Shown: positions 1-8,193, numbered from the stretch's first letter. The stretch: DNA of 8,338 nucleotides from Pelagibacteraceae bacterium (GCA_016764285.1 JAESSC010000070.1:2722-11059); one strand, 5' to 3'. The notes: generated by a model from the sequence alone, not told the origin. Made by a program: numbers and translations.

Positions 1-866
1 GTTGCAATGATTGAGTTACAACCGTGAGCGATATTACCAAATGGACCACCGTGAATAATCGCAGGATTATTTTCAAGGGTTTGAGTAACATTGGGTCTAA
101 TAGCTTCTTTTAATAATACCGTCATTGGTTTATGTGCATTCAAATCTTTTGCATAGATTGGTTTTTTTTCTCGAGTATAAGCTACAGTAATATTTCCAAT
201 TTTTTTTTCGAGATCTTTCAAGTTATTGGATAAGCAGAAAATTGCCATTATCTCAGATGCGGGGGTAATATCAAATCCATCTTCTCTAGGAAAACCATTG
301 GCTACACCACCAAGATTAATATTTATGGATCGAAGCGCTCGATCATTTAAATCAATCAATCGTCTCCACTCAATTCTTCTAACGTCAATATTTAATTTGT
401 TTCCCCAATAAATATGATTATCAATTAATGCTGACAAAAGATTGTGAGCAGAGGTAATAGCATGAAAGTCACCTGTGAAATGTAAATTAATTTGTTCCAT
501 AGGAACAACTTGAGCATAACCTCCTCCAGCTGCACCACCTTTCATTCCAAAAGAAGGTCCAAGACTGGGTTCTCTTAAACAAACAACAGATTGTTTTCCA
601 ATTTTATTCAGTCCATCACATAAACCAACAGACGTTGTAGTTTTTCCCTCACCGGCTGGAGTTGGAGTGATGGCTGTGACTAAAATTAAATTGCTATTTT
701 TTTCCTTTAATTTATCGATATATTCTAAATTTAATTTGGCAATATGACGTCCCATAGGACTAAATGCACTATGTTCATCTGGGATACTGAGTTTTGTAAG
801 CACATCTTTGATGGGCTTCATTTTCGCGGCTCTTGCGATTTCAATATCAGATTTTACACTACCCAT
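1..866 (-). CDS. fhs: Formate--tetrahydrofolate ligase (10-formyl-THF synthetase), N-terminal part
   Basis: This enzyme joins formate to tetrahydrofolate using ATP, giving 10-formyl-THF; it is cytosolic and reversible. On the minus strand the frame is open from an ATG at 866-864 to the left edge, giving 288 residues, about half of the roughly 560 usual for the family. The C-terminal half lies outside the window. The ATP-binding loop [11 protein letters not shown] is at residues 67-77, followed by the conserved [20 protein letters not shown] (98-117) and the block [14 protein letters not shown] (272-285), all diagnostic of Fhs. The start is supported by AGGAG on the minus strand at about 877-873, with normal spacing. 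The gene is divergent from the sarcosine oxidase operon. That arrangement fits a catabolic role in which methyl groups from sarcosine end as formate with ATP gain, although biosynthetic 10-formyl-THF supply is equally possible. The family call is very secure; the direction of flux is inference. Confidence 0.97.
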   Translation of the reverse strand, partial: MGSVKSDIEIARAAKMKPIKDVLTKLSIPDEHSAFSPMGRHIAKLNLEYIDKLKEKNSNLILVTAITPTPAGEGKTTTSVGLCDGLNKIGKQSVVCLREPSLGPSFGMKGGAAGGGYAQVVPMEQINLHFTGDFHAITSAHNLLSALIDNHIYWGNKLNIDVRRIEWRRLIDLNDRALRSININLGGVANGFPREDGFDITPASEIMAIFCLSNNLKDLEKKIGNITVAYTREKKPIYAKDLNAHKPMTVLLKEAIRPNVTQTLENNPAIIHGGPFGNIAHGCNSIIA

Positions 867-892
867 TTGGACTCCTATATTCAAAAATAAGC

Positions 893-908
893 ATCATGTA
901 TACATTAT
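893..908. promoter_or_regulatory. Palindromic operator-like site in the fhs/sox divergent region
   Basis: Bases 896-905 read ATGTATACAT, a perfect 10-base palindrome. It extends to 16 bases (893-908) with a single mismatched pair (895/906). The site lies in the roughly 100-base gap between the divergent fhs and soxB starts and would overlap the predicted fhs transcription start. Palindromes centred on GTATAC resemble operators of FadR-type GntR regulators. The palindrome is read directly; the regulator type and function are inference. Confidence 0.4.
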
Positions 909-910
909 TT

Positions 911-916
911 ATTATA
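911..916 (-). promoter_or_regulatory. Candidate -10 element for fhs
   Basis: Read on the minus strand, bases 916-911 are an exact TATAAT, about 45 bases upstream of the fhs start. The expected -35 position, around 934-940, reads only CAAATT or CCAAAT, a poor match. A single hexamer in AT-rich DNA can arise by chance, so this is a modest candidate. It is listed because it is the best promoter-like match in the divergent gap, and the transcription start it implies (about 904) would fall inside the neighbouring palindrome. Confidence 0.35.
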
Positions 917-963
917 TCTACTACAAATAGAAAAATTTGGTTGAGTCATATAAGGTAACTCCT

Positions 964-2220
964 ATGCAAAAATATTCCATATTCAGTTTAATAAAAAATG
1001 CTTTTAGCAATCACCAGAACTGGGAAGTAGCTTGGAAAGATCCTGAGCCAAAGAAAGAGTATGATGTTGTGATTGTAGGAGGGGGTGGGCATGGATTAGC
1101 TACTGCATATTATCTTGCGAAAGAACAAAAAATTACCAACGTAGCCATATTGGAAAAAGGGTGGATAGGTGGAGGTAACGTTGGAAGGAATACAACAATT
1201 CTAAGATCAAATTATATGTATGATGTCAACAATCTTTTTTATGAATTTGGCATGAAACTTTGGGAAAATTTAAGTCAAGAGTTAAATTATAATGTGATGT
1301 ATTCACCGAGAGGTATTATTAATCTTGCACACTCCGATGCTCAATTAAATGCATATAGACGAAGAGGTAATTCTATGAGATTAAATGGCATTGATGCAGT
1401 AATGTTAGGCAGAGAAGAATTAAAAAAAAAGATTCCTTTTGCAGATTTTTCCTCTTCATGTCGATTTCCAATTTTTGGTGCCTTGATGCAACCACGAGGA
1501 GGAACTGCTAGACATGATGCTGTGGTCTGGGGGTATGCGCGGCAAGCAGATTATATGGGAGTAGATATTATTCAGCACTGTGAAGTTACGGGATTTGATG
1601 TTCAGAATGGAAAAATTCAAGGTGTGCAAACTTCAAAAGGAAATATCGAAACGAATAAAGTAGGATTATGTGTAGCGGGTAGCACGTCACTCCTCGCAGC
1701 AAAACTAAATATGAAACTACCCATTGAGTCGCACGTTCTTCAAGCTTGTGTTTCAGAACCTGTGAAACCTTTTCTAGATCATGTGGTTACCTTTGGAGCA
1801 GGCCACTTTTATTGTAGTCAATCTGACAAAGGTGAAATGGTTATGGGCGGAGACTTAGATGGTTATAATAGTTATGCTCAAAGAGGAAATCTTCCAGCTC
1901 TTCAACATGTATTAACCGAAGGTGTAGCTATGTTTCCAAATTTGAGTCGATTAAAAATGCTAAGGACATGGGGTGGCATTATGGATATGTCGATGGATGG
2001 ATCTCCTATAATCGACAAGACTCATATTGAGGGTCTCTATCTAAATTGCGGTTGGTGCTATGGTGGATTTAAGGCAATCCCTGTTTCTGGATGGACCTTT
2101 GCCTATACAATTGCTCAAGATCAAGTTCACGAATTAAACTCAAAATTAAACTTAAATAGATTCCATAGCGGTCATCTAATTGATGAAAAGGGCGTGGGTA
2201 CAAAAACTTGGATAGGGTAG
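964..2220 (+). CDS. soxB: Sarcosine oxidase subunit beta (heterotetrameric)
   Basis: SoxB is the flavin-bearing oxidase subunit. It oxidises sarcosine at non-covalent FAD and passes electrons to a covalently bound FMN, then to oxygen, within the SoxBDAG complex. The product is 418 residues, close to family length. The dinucleotide-binding motif DVVIVGGGGHGLATAYYLAK spans residues 34-53, and GWIGGGNVGRNTT follows at 66-78. His184 in ARHDAVVW aligns with the histidine that carries FMN in Corynebacterium SoxB. The C-terminal blocks LRTWGG and LNCGWCYGGFK are also typical. I chose the ATG at 964 because family members start with a sequence like MQKYSIFSL and AAGG lies 8 bases upstream (952-955). 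A TTG at 937 in the same frame would add nine residues but has no ribosome binding site. First gene of the operon; soxD follows after 3 bases. Identification is very secure. Confidence 0.97.
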   Translation: MQKYSIFSLIKNAFSNHQNWEVAWKDPEPKKEYDVVIVGGGGHGLATAYYLAKEQKITNVAILEKGWIGGGNVGRNTTILRSNYMYDVNNLFYEFGMKLWENLSQELNYNVMYSPRGIINLAHSDAQLNAYRRRGNSMRLNGIDAVMLGREELKKKIPFADFSSSCRFPIFGALMQPRGGTARHDAVVWGYARQADYMGVDIIQHCEVTGFDVQNGKIQGVQTSKGNIETNKVGLCVAGSTSLLAAKLNMKLPIESHVLQACVSEPVKPFLDHVVTFGAGHFYCSQSDKGEMVMGGDLDGYNSYAQRGNLPALQHVLTEGVAMFPNLSRLKMLRTWGGIMDMSMDGSPIIDKTHIEGLYLNCGWCYGGFKAIPVSGWTFAYTIAQDQVHELNSKLNLNRFHSGHLIDEKGVGTKTWIG

Positions 2221-2223
2221 CAG

Positions 2224-2490
2224 ATGTTAGAAATTAAATGTCCTTATTGCGGAAAACGATCTCAAAATGAATTTTCTTATGGGGGCGATGCTAATATTAA
2301 AAGACCTCTGCTAGGAAAAGAAGTTTCGGATAAGGAATGGGATGATTTTGTTTATTATAGAGAAAATCCTAGAGGCAATCATTCCGAATTATGGCACCAT
2401 GTTTCAGGTTGTAGACAGTGGTTCAAGGTTTCAAGAAATACCGCAACACATGAAATTTTTAAGACAGCAAAATTAAATGAGGAATTGTAG
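2224..2490 (+). CDS. soxD: Sarcosine oxidase subunit delta (zinc-binding)
   Basis: SoxD is the small structural subunit of heterotetrameric sarcosine oxidase; it binds one zinc ion and has no flavin. The 88-residue length is typical. The four zinc ligands of the family are all visible: Cys6 and Cys9 in IKCPYCGKRS, then His59 and Cys63 in LWHHVSGCRQW. The segments EWDDFVYYRENP and GNHSELWHH are also characteristic. The gene begins 3 bases after the soxB stop. A ribosome binding site (AGGG, about 2214-2217) lies within the end of soxB, so translation is probably coupled. SoxD has no known activity on its own, and its place between soxB and soxA is the standard order. Intact, with nothing unusual. 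Confidence 0.96.
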   Translation: MLEIKCPYCGKRSQNEFSYGGDANIKRPLLGKEVSDKEWDDFVYYRENPRGNHSELWHHVSGCRQWFKVSRNTATHEIFKTAKLNEEL

Positions 2491-2498
2491 TTATTATT

Positions 2499-5495
2499 AT
2501 GTCCCAGAAGTATCGATTAGATAATATTGGTTATATTAATAGGGATAAAAAAATCTCATTTACCTTTAATGGAAAAAAATATTTTGGTTACGAGGGAGAT
2601 ACACTTGCATCGGCATTATTGGCTAATGGAATTCATCTAGTGGGTCGCAGTTTTAAATATCATAGACCCAGAGGGTTTTTTGGAGCGGGTGTTGACGAGC
2701 CCAATGCCAAGGTTCAATTATATAAAGGAGCTAAAACAGAACCCAATGCTAATGCGACTGAAGTTGAATTAGTAGAAGACCTTATAGTAAAAAGTCAAAA
2801 TTGTTGGCCATCAGTTTCTTTTGATTTTGGGGCAATTAATAATTTGTTTCAAAAATTTTTTCCGGCTGGTTTTTATTACAAGACATTTATGTGGCCTAAA
2901 AGCTTTTGGTACAAAGTTTACGAACCTATTATCAGAAAGGCGGCAGGGCTGGGTGTAGCTCCACTTAAACCCGATCCAGATAGATATGAACACAAGTATG
3001 AATATTGTGATGTTTTAATTGCTGGTTCAGGACCATCCGGATTGGCAAGTGCCTTAGCTGCTGCAAAAAATGGGGCTCGAGTTATTTTAGCAGAAGATAA
3101 ATCCCGATTTGGTGGAAGTTTACTAGTCGACGAAGTAACGATTGGAAATAAAAAAGGAAAAGAATGGGCTGATGAAGCAATTTCTCAACTCAAGTCTATG
3201 CCAAATGTTATCGTAAAAAATAGATCGCAGGTTTTTGGCTATTATGATCACAACATGATGGTAATGTTTGAAAAGACTAGAGATCATATTGAAAACCCAA
3301 ATAAATTTACACCTCGACAAAAACTTTGGTACATACGCGCAAAAGAAATTGTTATTTCCACAGGATCCTTAGAACGACCATTGATTTTTGGTAATAATGA
3401 TAGGCCAGGAATTTTATTATCTTCCGCAGCAAAGGAATATCTGAAAGTTTATGGGGTCCTTGTTGGTAGGAAACCAATTATTTTTACTAATAATGATAGT
3501 GCTTACGATACAGCCATAGAGTTTAAAAAAAATGGAATTAATCCACTCGTTGTTGATACAAGAACAAACTCTGATAGTTCTGTTATAAGTGAAGCAAAAA
3601 ATTTAAATATTGACATTAAATTTTCTCATGGAATCGCTAATACAAAAGGCCACCTCAAAGTAAATTCAGCAACAATTGGAAAATTTAATAGTGATAAATC
3701 TAGCTATGAAAATTTAGAGGAGGTCTCTTGTGATTGTATTTGTGTTTCTGGTAACTGGACACCAACAGTTCATCTCTCCTCACAATCAGGAAACAAACTA
3801 AAATTCAACGAAACGATTGATGCGTTTATTCCAAGTCAGTCACGTCAAAAGGAGAGCACGATCGGATCTGCAAATGGGTCATTTACTTTAAAACAAGCTT
3901 TAGAAGATGGATTTAATAAAGGTTTTGAATTATCAAATAAAATAACTAATAAAAACTCAAAAAGTACAGCACCCACTTCTAATGAAAGAAGTTATGGAGA
4001 GCATGATAAATTTTGGTGTATGCCACTTCCCAAGAACAAACATTATAAAAGATTTGTAGACTTTCAAAATGATGTAGCTGTGTCAGATATAGAATTAGCG
4101 GTAAGAGAAGGGTTTAGATCCATCGAACATGTAAAAAGATACACGACGTTGGGCATGGCAACAGATCAAGGAAAAACAAGTAACTTAAATGGTTTGCAAT
4201 TAGTTTCAAATATTGAAGGCAAAATAGTTCCTGAAGTGGGTCACACTACATTTAGACCACCTTATACTGCAGTAACAATTGGTACGATTGTTGGCAGAGA
4301 AGTAGGAAAACATTATCGTCCAACCAGAAAATCTCCAATGCATGAATGGCATGAAAAGAATAATGCAGTCTTTGTTGATGCTGGATTATGGCTCAGGCCT
4401 CGTTATTATAAACAAGACAACGAAAGTTTGGAAGAAGCAGCAAAACGCGAAGCAAACAACGTAAGAAAAAATGTAGGGGTATGCGATGTTACTTCTCTAG
4501 GAAAAATAGATATTAAAGGTCCAGATACTGCTGAATTTTTAAATAGAATTTACACTAATGCTTGGATGAAATTGCCTGTAGGTAAAGCAAGATATGGCGT
4601 GATGCTTCGTGAAGACGGAATCGTTTTTGATGATGGAACCACTACCAGAATCTCAGAAAATCATTTTCATATGACGACTACGACAGCTCAAGCAGTAAAT
4701 GTTTTGGCCCATTTAGAATATTATTTACAAGTTGTTTGGCCAGAGTTGAACGTTAATGTTTTATCAACCACAGAGCAATGGGCAGGAGCTGCGCTTGCTG
4801 GACCTAATTCTAGAGAATTATTAAGTAAGCTTTTTCCTGAAACAAATATTTTAAACGAAGCACTACCATTTATGGGATACAAGGAATCCGATTTATTTGA
4901 TGTGCCAGCAAGAATTTTTAGAATTTCGTTTTCAGGAGAACTAGCTTACGAAATAAATGTGGAATCTAGTTATGGAACATTTATGTGGGAAAAAATAATT
5001 GAATTTGGTCAAGAAATGAATATTGAACCCTATGGCACAGAAGCTCTTTCTACTTTACGAATAGAAATGGGGCATGTAGCAGGATCGGAACTAGATGGCA
5101 GAACGATTCCTTATGATGTTTCTCTTGAAGGTATGTTGAGTAAAAAGAAAGATTTTATTGGTAAAAGATCTTTAACTAGAGAAGCATTTTTAAATCCAAA
5201 GAGAGAAAAAGTTGTTGGAGTAATTCCTTTAGACAAAAAAACAACAATTCCGGAGGGATCGCATTTGGTTAAAGATGGTAATGCGTCCTCACCAAATCCA
5301 AAATTGGGTCATGTTTCAGCTTCCTGTTGGAGTGTTGAATATAATAATCCATTTTCTTTGGCAATTATTCAAGATGGAAAAAACAGAATAGGAGAAAAAC
5401 TTTACGCAGTTTCTCCACTTAACAACAAAAACATTGCTGTGGAAATAGTGTCGTCACATTATGTTGATCCAAAAGGGGAGAGAGTAAGATCATGA
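2499..5495 (+). CDS. soxA: Sarcosine oxidase subunit alpha
   Basis: SoxA is the largest subunit. It binds NAD+ and, in its C-terminal half, tetrahydrofolate, where the carbon released from sarcosine is captured as 5,10-methylene-THF instead of formaldehyde. The product is 998 residues, normal for the family. A ferredoxin-like fold occupies about residues 18-100 and lacks iron-sulphur cysteines, as is usual in SoxA. A nucleotide-binding domain starts at about 168 with GSGPSG at 176-181, and the second half of that module includes [11 protein letters not shown] (416-426). A polar linker lies around 478-500. The conserved block [20 protein letters not shown] is at 521-540. The GcvT-like folate domain runs from about 610 to the end, with [11 protein letters not shown] (707-717) holding the Asp pair that aligns with the folate-contacting Asp of T-protein, and [10 protein letters not shown] (766-775). 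Only a distant purine-rich stretch (GAGGAA, 2479-2484) precedes the ATG, suggesting coupling to soxD. The last four bases overlap soxG. Secure. Confidence 0.97.
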   Translation: MSQKYRLDNIGYINRDKKISFTFNGKKYFGYEGDTLASALLANGIHLVGRSFKYHRPRGFFGAGVDEPNAKVQLYKGAKTEPNANATEVELVEDLIVKSQNCWPSVSFDFGAINNLFQKFFPAGFYYKTFMWPKSFWYKVYEPIIRKAAGLGVAPLKPDPDRYEHKYEYCDVLIAGSGPSGLASALAAAKNGARVILAEDKSRFGGSLLVDEVTIGNKKGKEWADEAISQLKSMPNVIVKNRSQVFGYYDHNMMVMFEKTRDHIENPNKFTPRQKLWYIRAKEIVISTGSLERPLIFGNNDRPGILLSSAAKEYLKVYGVLVGRKPIIFTNNDSAYDTAIEFKKNGINPLVVDTRTNSDSSVISEAKNLNIDIKFSHGIANTKGHLKVNSATIGKFNSDKSSYENLEEVSCDCICVSGNWTPTVHLSSQSGNKLKFNETIDAFIPSQSRQKESTIGSANGSFTLKQALEDGFNKGFELSNKITNKNSKSTAPTSNERSYGEHDKFWCMPLPKNKHYKRFVDFQNDVAVSDIELAVREGFRSIEHVKRYTTLGMATDQGKTSNLNGLQLVSNIEGKIVPEVGHTTFRPPYTAVTIGTIVGREVGKHYRPTRKSPMHEWHEKNNAVFVDAGLWLRPRYYKQDNESLEEAAKREANNVRKNVGVCDVTSLGKIDIKGPDTAEFLNRIYTNAWMKLPVGKARYGVMLREDGIVFDDGTTTRISENHFHMTTTTAQAVNVLAHLEYYLQVVWPELNVNVLSTTEQWAGAALAGPNSRELLSKLFPETNILNEALPFMGYKESDLFDVPARIFRISFSGELAYEINVESSYGTFMWEKIIEFGQEMNIEPYGTEALSTLRIEMGHVAGSELDGRTIPYDVSLEGMLSKKKDFIGKRSLTREAFLNPKREKVVGVIPLDKKTTIPEGSHLVKDGNASSPNPKLGHVSASCWSVEYNNPFSLAIIQDGKNRIGEKLYAVSPLNNKNIAVEIVSSHYVDPKGERVRS

Positions 5496-6079
5496 CCGGG
5501 ATTTCAGCCTTACAATCTATTCATAAAAAAGGTTTATTTGGGGATCATCATAAGAAGAACGAAAATGACTTACTTAAAATTTCTGAAATAAAAAATGTTA
5601 AAATAGTTCAGGTTGTTCAATACAAAAGATCAAAAATTCAATTGAAAGATATTCAGATTGATAGTTTGCAACTTCCAGAAAAAAGTCCGGAAGTAAATTC
5701 CAATGAAAAAACAAGAATTCTTTGGAATGCTCCAAAAACTTGGTTCATTGTATCCCATAAAGAAAATATTCTTAAAATCATCAAAGAAAAGTGCAACGAT
5801 GAAAATTTTGCCATCACAGATATTTCTCATTCAAGAGCCATGATTCAAATTAAAGGTTCACAGGCGAGAGAGATATTAAAAAAAGGATGTCCAGTTAACT
5901 TAAATAACTTTAAGAAAAATAATTGTGTAGGTACAGTCTTTCATGGAATTAACATTTTAATTGATTTGATAGATGTTAAACCTGAAACATTTAATCTTTT
6001 TGCACTAAGGAGTTTTGGAGAATCTTTCTATCACGACATTACCGATGCAGCTTTAGAAGATGGTTATGTAGGCGTTTAA
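5492..6079 (+). CDS. soxG: Sarcosine oxidase subunit gamma
   Basis: SoxG is the gamma subunit of heterotetrameric sarcosine oxidase, a structural partner of SoxA without a cofactor of its own. It is the most divergent subunit, and the call rests on both sequence and position. The 195-residue length is normal. Family-like segments are [20 protein letters not shown] (111-130), KKGCPVNLN (130-138) and [16 protein letters not shown] (172-187). The residue pattern resembles the GcvT fold, with a probable Trp/Asn pocket near [12 protein letters not shown] (76-87). The ATG overlaps the soxA stop as ATGA at 5492-5495, and a GGGGA ribosome binding site lies at 5475-5479, so translation is coupled to soxA. 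The first 25 residues are lysine- and histidine-rich. It closes the sox operon; no GC-rich terminator follows the stop. Confidence 0.93.
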   Translation: MTGISALQSIHKKGLFGDHHKKNENDLLKISEIKNVKIVQVVQYKRSKIQLKDIQIDSLQLPEKSPEVNSNEKTRILWNAPKTWFIVSHKENILKIIKEKCNDENFAITDISHSRAMIQIKGSQAREILKKGCPVNLNNFKKNNCVGTVFHGINILIDLIDVKPETFNLFALRSFGESFYHDITDAALEDGYVGV

Positions 6080-6165
6080 ATGAAAATACTCATTATTTAA
6101 TAATAATATTATCATAATTTTTATACAAAATTATTGATTTTTCAATTGTAAGTTGTCTTTGGGGG

Positions 6166-6216
6166 TTACATTAATTTATCGTATATGTTTCAATCATTTA
6201 CGAAAAAAAAATGTAA
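6166..6216 (+). promoter_or_regulatory. 51-base imperfect palindrome (leader hairpin) abutting the ribosome binding site
   Basis: TTACATT (6166-6172) is complementary to AATGTAA (6210-6216). The symmetry continues inwards with no bulges: TTT (6175-6177) with AAA (6205-6207), TCGTA (6179-6183) with its complement (6199-6203), ATG (6185-6187) with CAT (6195-6197), and TT with AA next to the centre at 6191. In all 20 of 25 possible pairs match. In RNA this would be an elongated AU-rich hairpin ending directly before GGGAGGAG. It could stabilise the mRNA, mark a processing site, or tune translation; in DNA it could bind a protein. The pairing is read from the sequence, while its role is inference. 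Confidence 0.45.
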
Positions 6217-6224
6217 GGGAGGAG
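6217..6224 (+). promoter_or_regulatory. Strong Shine-Dalgarno sequence for the binding-protein gene
   Basis: GGGAGGAG lies just before the ATG at 6227, within a longer purine run that starts at 6215. It decides the start. An in-frame ATG at 6185 would add 14 residues with a poor upstream sequence and would put charged residues in front of the signal peptide. It is the strongest ribosome binding site in the window, as expected for an abundant periplasmic binding protein. Confidence 0.85.
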
Positions 6225-6226
6225 TA

Positions 6227-7249
6227 ATGAATACGTTTAAAAAAATAATACTTTCTGCAGTGATTGCTTTGGGTTTCACAGCGTTTGGTGGAATAGCTAA
6301 TGCAGCGTGTGGAAAAGTTGTAGTAGCTAGTCAAAACTGGGCATCTGCAGAATTAATGGCCGAAGTTGATAAGTTCATATTGGAAAAAGGTTATGGTTGT
6401 GAAGTTGAACTTATTCCGGGTGCAACAATGCCAACATTTACTTCAATGGATGAAAAAGGTGCTCCAGATATGAACCCAGAACAATGGGCTAATGCTGTTT
6501 ACATACCTTTAATTAAAGCAGTTGAGGAAGGTCGTTTAGTTATAGCTAATAAAGCACCAATTACTGGCCTTGGAGAAGGTTGGTGGTTAACTCCTGGATC
6601 TATTGAAAAACATCCAGAGTTAAAAGGTATGACTGCTGTTGAAATCTTGGAACACCCTGAGTGGTTTCCTTATAAAGAAGATTCTTCAAAAGGAGCTTTT
6701 GTTGGTTGTCCTGCAGGTTGGGGATGTCAGTTAGCTAACGCGCAACTTTTCAGAGCATTTGAAATGGAAAAAAAAGGTTGGGTATTAGTTGACCCAGGTT
6801 CTGCTGCAGGTTTAGATGGTTCAATATCTAAAGCAGCTGAGTCAGGAAATCCTTGGCTTGGATATTATTGGAACCCAACATCAATAGTTGGAAAATATGG
6901 TTTAATACAGCTTGATTTTGGTGTGCCATTTGCAGGTAGAGAAAATTGGGACAAGTGTATAACTGTAGCTGAGCAAGATTGTGCAGATCCTAAACCATCT
7001 GCTTGGACTGAGTCTGAAGTAAATACAATCATTACATCTAAGTTTGCAAAACAGGGCGGAAAAAAAATAGTGAAGTACATTGGAAAACGTACTTACCCAG
7101 GTCCTGTGATGAATGGAATGCTAGTTTGGATGGCTGACAATCAAGCTGGAGGTAATGATGCAGCAATTGAGTTTTTAACTAAACACGAAGATGTTTGGAC
7201 TAAATGGGTATCTTCTGGTGTTGCTAAAAAAGTCAAAGCTGGTCTTTAA
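6227..7249 (+). CDS. Glycine betaine/TMAO-type ABC transporter substrate-binding protein
   Basis: This is a periplasmic binding protein of the OpuAC/ProX family, which captures quaternary or methylated amines and delivers them to an ABC permease. The product is 340 residues. A signal peptide is clear: KK at residues 5-6, a hydrophobic stretch at 7-22, and a cleavage site at ANA|AC after residue 26. The mature part opens with CGKVVVASQNWASAE (28-42), a start shared by marine glycine betaine and TMAO (TmoX-like) binding proteins. Tryptophans suited to a cation-pi cage occur at 38, 87, 119-120 and 215, and CPAGWGCQ is at 161-168. The cysteines are placed so that pairs such as 161/167 and 244/252 could form disulphides. 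The permease gene follows. The neighbouring sarcosine oxidase suggests glycine betaine or a related N-methyl compound as ligand, but TMAO, choline or dimethylglycine cannot be excluded. Family secure; ligand uncertain, so no gene symbol is given. Confidence 0.9.
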   Translation: MNTFKKIILSAVIALGFTAFGGIANAACGKVVVASQNWASAELMAEVDKFILEKGYGCEVELIPGATMPTFTSMDEKGAPDMNPEQWANAVYIPLIKAVEEGRLVIANKAPITGLGEGWWLTPGSIEKHPELKGMTAVEILEHPEWFPYKEDSSKGAFVGCPAGWGCQLANAQLFRAFEMEKKGWVLVDPGSAAGLDGSISKAAESGNPWLGYYWNPTSIVGKYGLIQLDFGVPFAGRENWDKCITVAEQDCADPKPSAWTESEVNTIITSKFAKQGGKKIVKYIGKRTYPGPVMNGMLVWMADNQAGGNDAAIEFLTKHEDVWTKWVSSGVAKKVKAGL

Positions 7250-7263
7250 AATCTAAATTATTT

Positions 7264-7290
7264 TAACGAGCCAATTTAATAGGCTCATTA
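7264..7290 (+). terminator. Small hairpin between binding-protein and permease genes
   Basis: GAGCC (7268-7272) and GGCTC (7282-7286) form a 5-base-pair stem around a 9-base A/T loop. The stem extends to TAA/TTA (7264-7266 and 7288-7290) across one mismatch. No strong T run follows, so it is more likely a 3' mRNA-stabilising hairpin or a partial terminator that keeps the binding protein in excess of the permease than a full stop. It lies 14 bases after the upstream gene's stop codon. The structure is read from the sequence; the effect is inferred from the known pattern in binding-protein operons. Confidence 0.5.
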
Positions 7291-7308
7291 TTAATCTAAT
7301 AAAATAAA

Positions 7309-8193
7309 ATGGAATTTTTTACTAAATTTCCTGTAATGGAGCGAGTTTCTCTTTTGGAGCTAAAGAAGGGAATTGATTTAAGTTTTAGACAATTTTCTCG
7401 TCAATACGGTGATGGCATAGAAGCTTTTTTTGATCCATTGTTATTTTTTTTGGTATGGTTGGAAAAATTACTACTAACTACACCCTGGCCAATAATAATA
7501 ATAGTTATAGGAATTTTAGCTTGGTTTGGTTCTAGAAGTTGGAAGTTAGTAGCTGGAAGTGCAATAGCATTTATGCTTATTGGATACTTTGGTATGTGGA
7601 ATGATTGCATGGCAACAGTCGCTATTATCACTGTGTGCACTATTATATGTATAGCTGTAGGAATTCCAATAGGTATTGTTATGTCAAAATCTGATAGAGT
7701 TGAAAAAACTATTATACCAGTTTTAGACATGATGCAAACTATTCCTAGTTTTGTTTATTTAGTTCCAATTTTAATGCTTCTAGGTATAGGAAAAGTTCCG
7801 GGTTTAATTGCAGTTTGTATTTATGCTGTTCCTCCTGTTATTAGATTAACAAATTTAGGTATAAGGGAAGTTGACAAAGAAACGCTAGAGGCATGCGATT
7901 CCTATGGAGCAACTCCATTTCAAAAACTAACAACTGTTCAAATACCATTATCCCTTCCAACAATTTTTGCAGGAGTAAACCAAACTATTATGATGGCTCT
8001 TGCAATGGTAGTAATTGCATCCATGATAGGAGTTAGAGGCTTAGGAGTGCCAATTTTACGAGCAATATCAAATCAATATCTAGCTTTAGGATTATTGAAT
8101 GGATTGGCCATAGTAGCTTTAGCGATTATTTTTGATAGAATTACTCAAGAATACGGTCGAAGAATTCAAAAACACCGAGGACAAAAAAAATAA
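7309..8193 (+). CDS. Glycine betaine/proline-type ABC transporter permease (ProW/OpuAB family)
   Basis: This is the inner-membrane permease that would pair with the preceding binding protein for uptake of glycine betaine or a related methylated amine. The product is 294 residues. A mostly polar N-terminal part (1-40) is followed by membrane segments at roughly 60-73, 80-96, 101-124, 143-160, 164-178, 224-243 and 257-275. Family motifs include MMQTIPSFVYLVP (141-153), AVPPVIRLTNLGIREV (173-188), the EAA coupling loop EACDSYGATPFQKL (194-207), which contacts the ATPase, and GVNQTIMMALAMVVIASMIG (222-241). The first ATG is used. It has no evident Shine-Dalgarno sequence, only A/T-rich DNA, and an ATG at 7336 is no better, so the start is slightly uncertain. 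The gap to the binding-protein gene is 59 bases and contains a hairpin. The ATPase subunit is not encoded in either flanking gene. Family secure, substrate inferred. Confidence 0.92.
   Translation: MEFFTKFPVMERVSLLELKKGIDLSFRQFSRQYGDGIEAFFDPLLFFLVWLEKLLLTTPWPIIIIVIGILAWFGSRSWKLVAGSAIAFMLIGYFGMWNDCMATVAIITVCTIICIAVGIPIGIVMSKSDRVEKTIIPVLDMMQTIPSFVYLVPILMLLGIGKVPGLIAVCIYAVPPVIRLTNLGIREVDKETLEACDSYGATPFQKLTTVQIPLSLPTIFAGVNQTIMMALAMVVIASMIGVRGLGVPILRAISNQYLALGLLNGLAIVALAIIFDRITQEYGRRIQKHRGQKK

Larger units (their letters stand above)
6080..6226 (+). promoter_or_regulatory. AT-rich leader/intergenic region before the binding-protein gene
   Basis: This 147-base gap is the longest non-coding stretch in the window. 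Its first part (6080-6150) is almost pure A/T, with only weak palindromes such as ATAATATTAT (6103-6112) and no convincing terminator for the sox operon. The second part holds a run of five G (6161-6165), then the 51-base imperfect palindrome listed separately, then a strong ribosome binding site. I could not place a good promoter: TTGTCT at 6153-6158 has only TTATCG 17 bases downstream. A promoter, read-through from sox, or both remain possible. Confidence 0.5.

Noticed and set aside
226..411. Short plus-strand open frame of 61 codons
   Set aside because: It lies wholly inside the minus-strand fhs coding region, has no family resemblance, and is a shadow frame.
937..963. Upstream TTG start that would lengthen SoxB by nine residues
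   Set aside because: No ribosome binding site precedes it, homologues begin at the equivalent of the ATG at 964, and AAGG at 952-955 serves that ATG.
6079..6112. Possible terminator after soxG (AATGA/TCATT stem and ATAATATTAT palindrome)
   Set aside because: The stems are 5 base pairs or less of nearly pure A/T and are not followed by a T tract, so termination is not supported.
6153..6181. Possible sigma-70 promoter TTGTCT-17-TTATCG for the binding-protein gene
   Set aside because: Both hexamers are weak, similar matches occur often in this AT-rich DNA, and it overlaps the palindrome, so I do not list it as a feature.
6185..6226. Upstream ATG that would extend the binding protein by 14 residues
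   Set aside because: It would place lysine-rich residues before the signal peptide, it lies inside the leader palindrome, and the very strong Shine-Dalgarno points to the ATG at 6227.
6080..6226. Possible glycine or other known riboswitch before the transporter
   Set aside because: I looked for the conserved GC-rich core of a glycine riboswitch and did not see it; the gap is too AT-rich and short on G/C blocks for the known class.
7401..7730. Minus-strand open frame of 109 codons opposite the permease gene
   Set aside because: It is antisense to a clear ProW-family membrane protein, and its hydrophobic composition is a by-product of the complementary codons.
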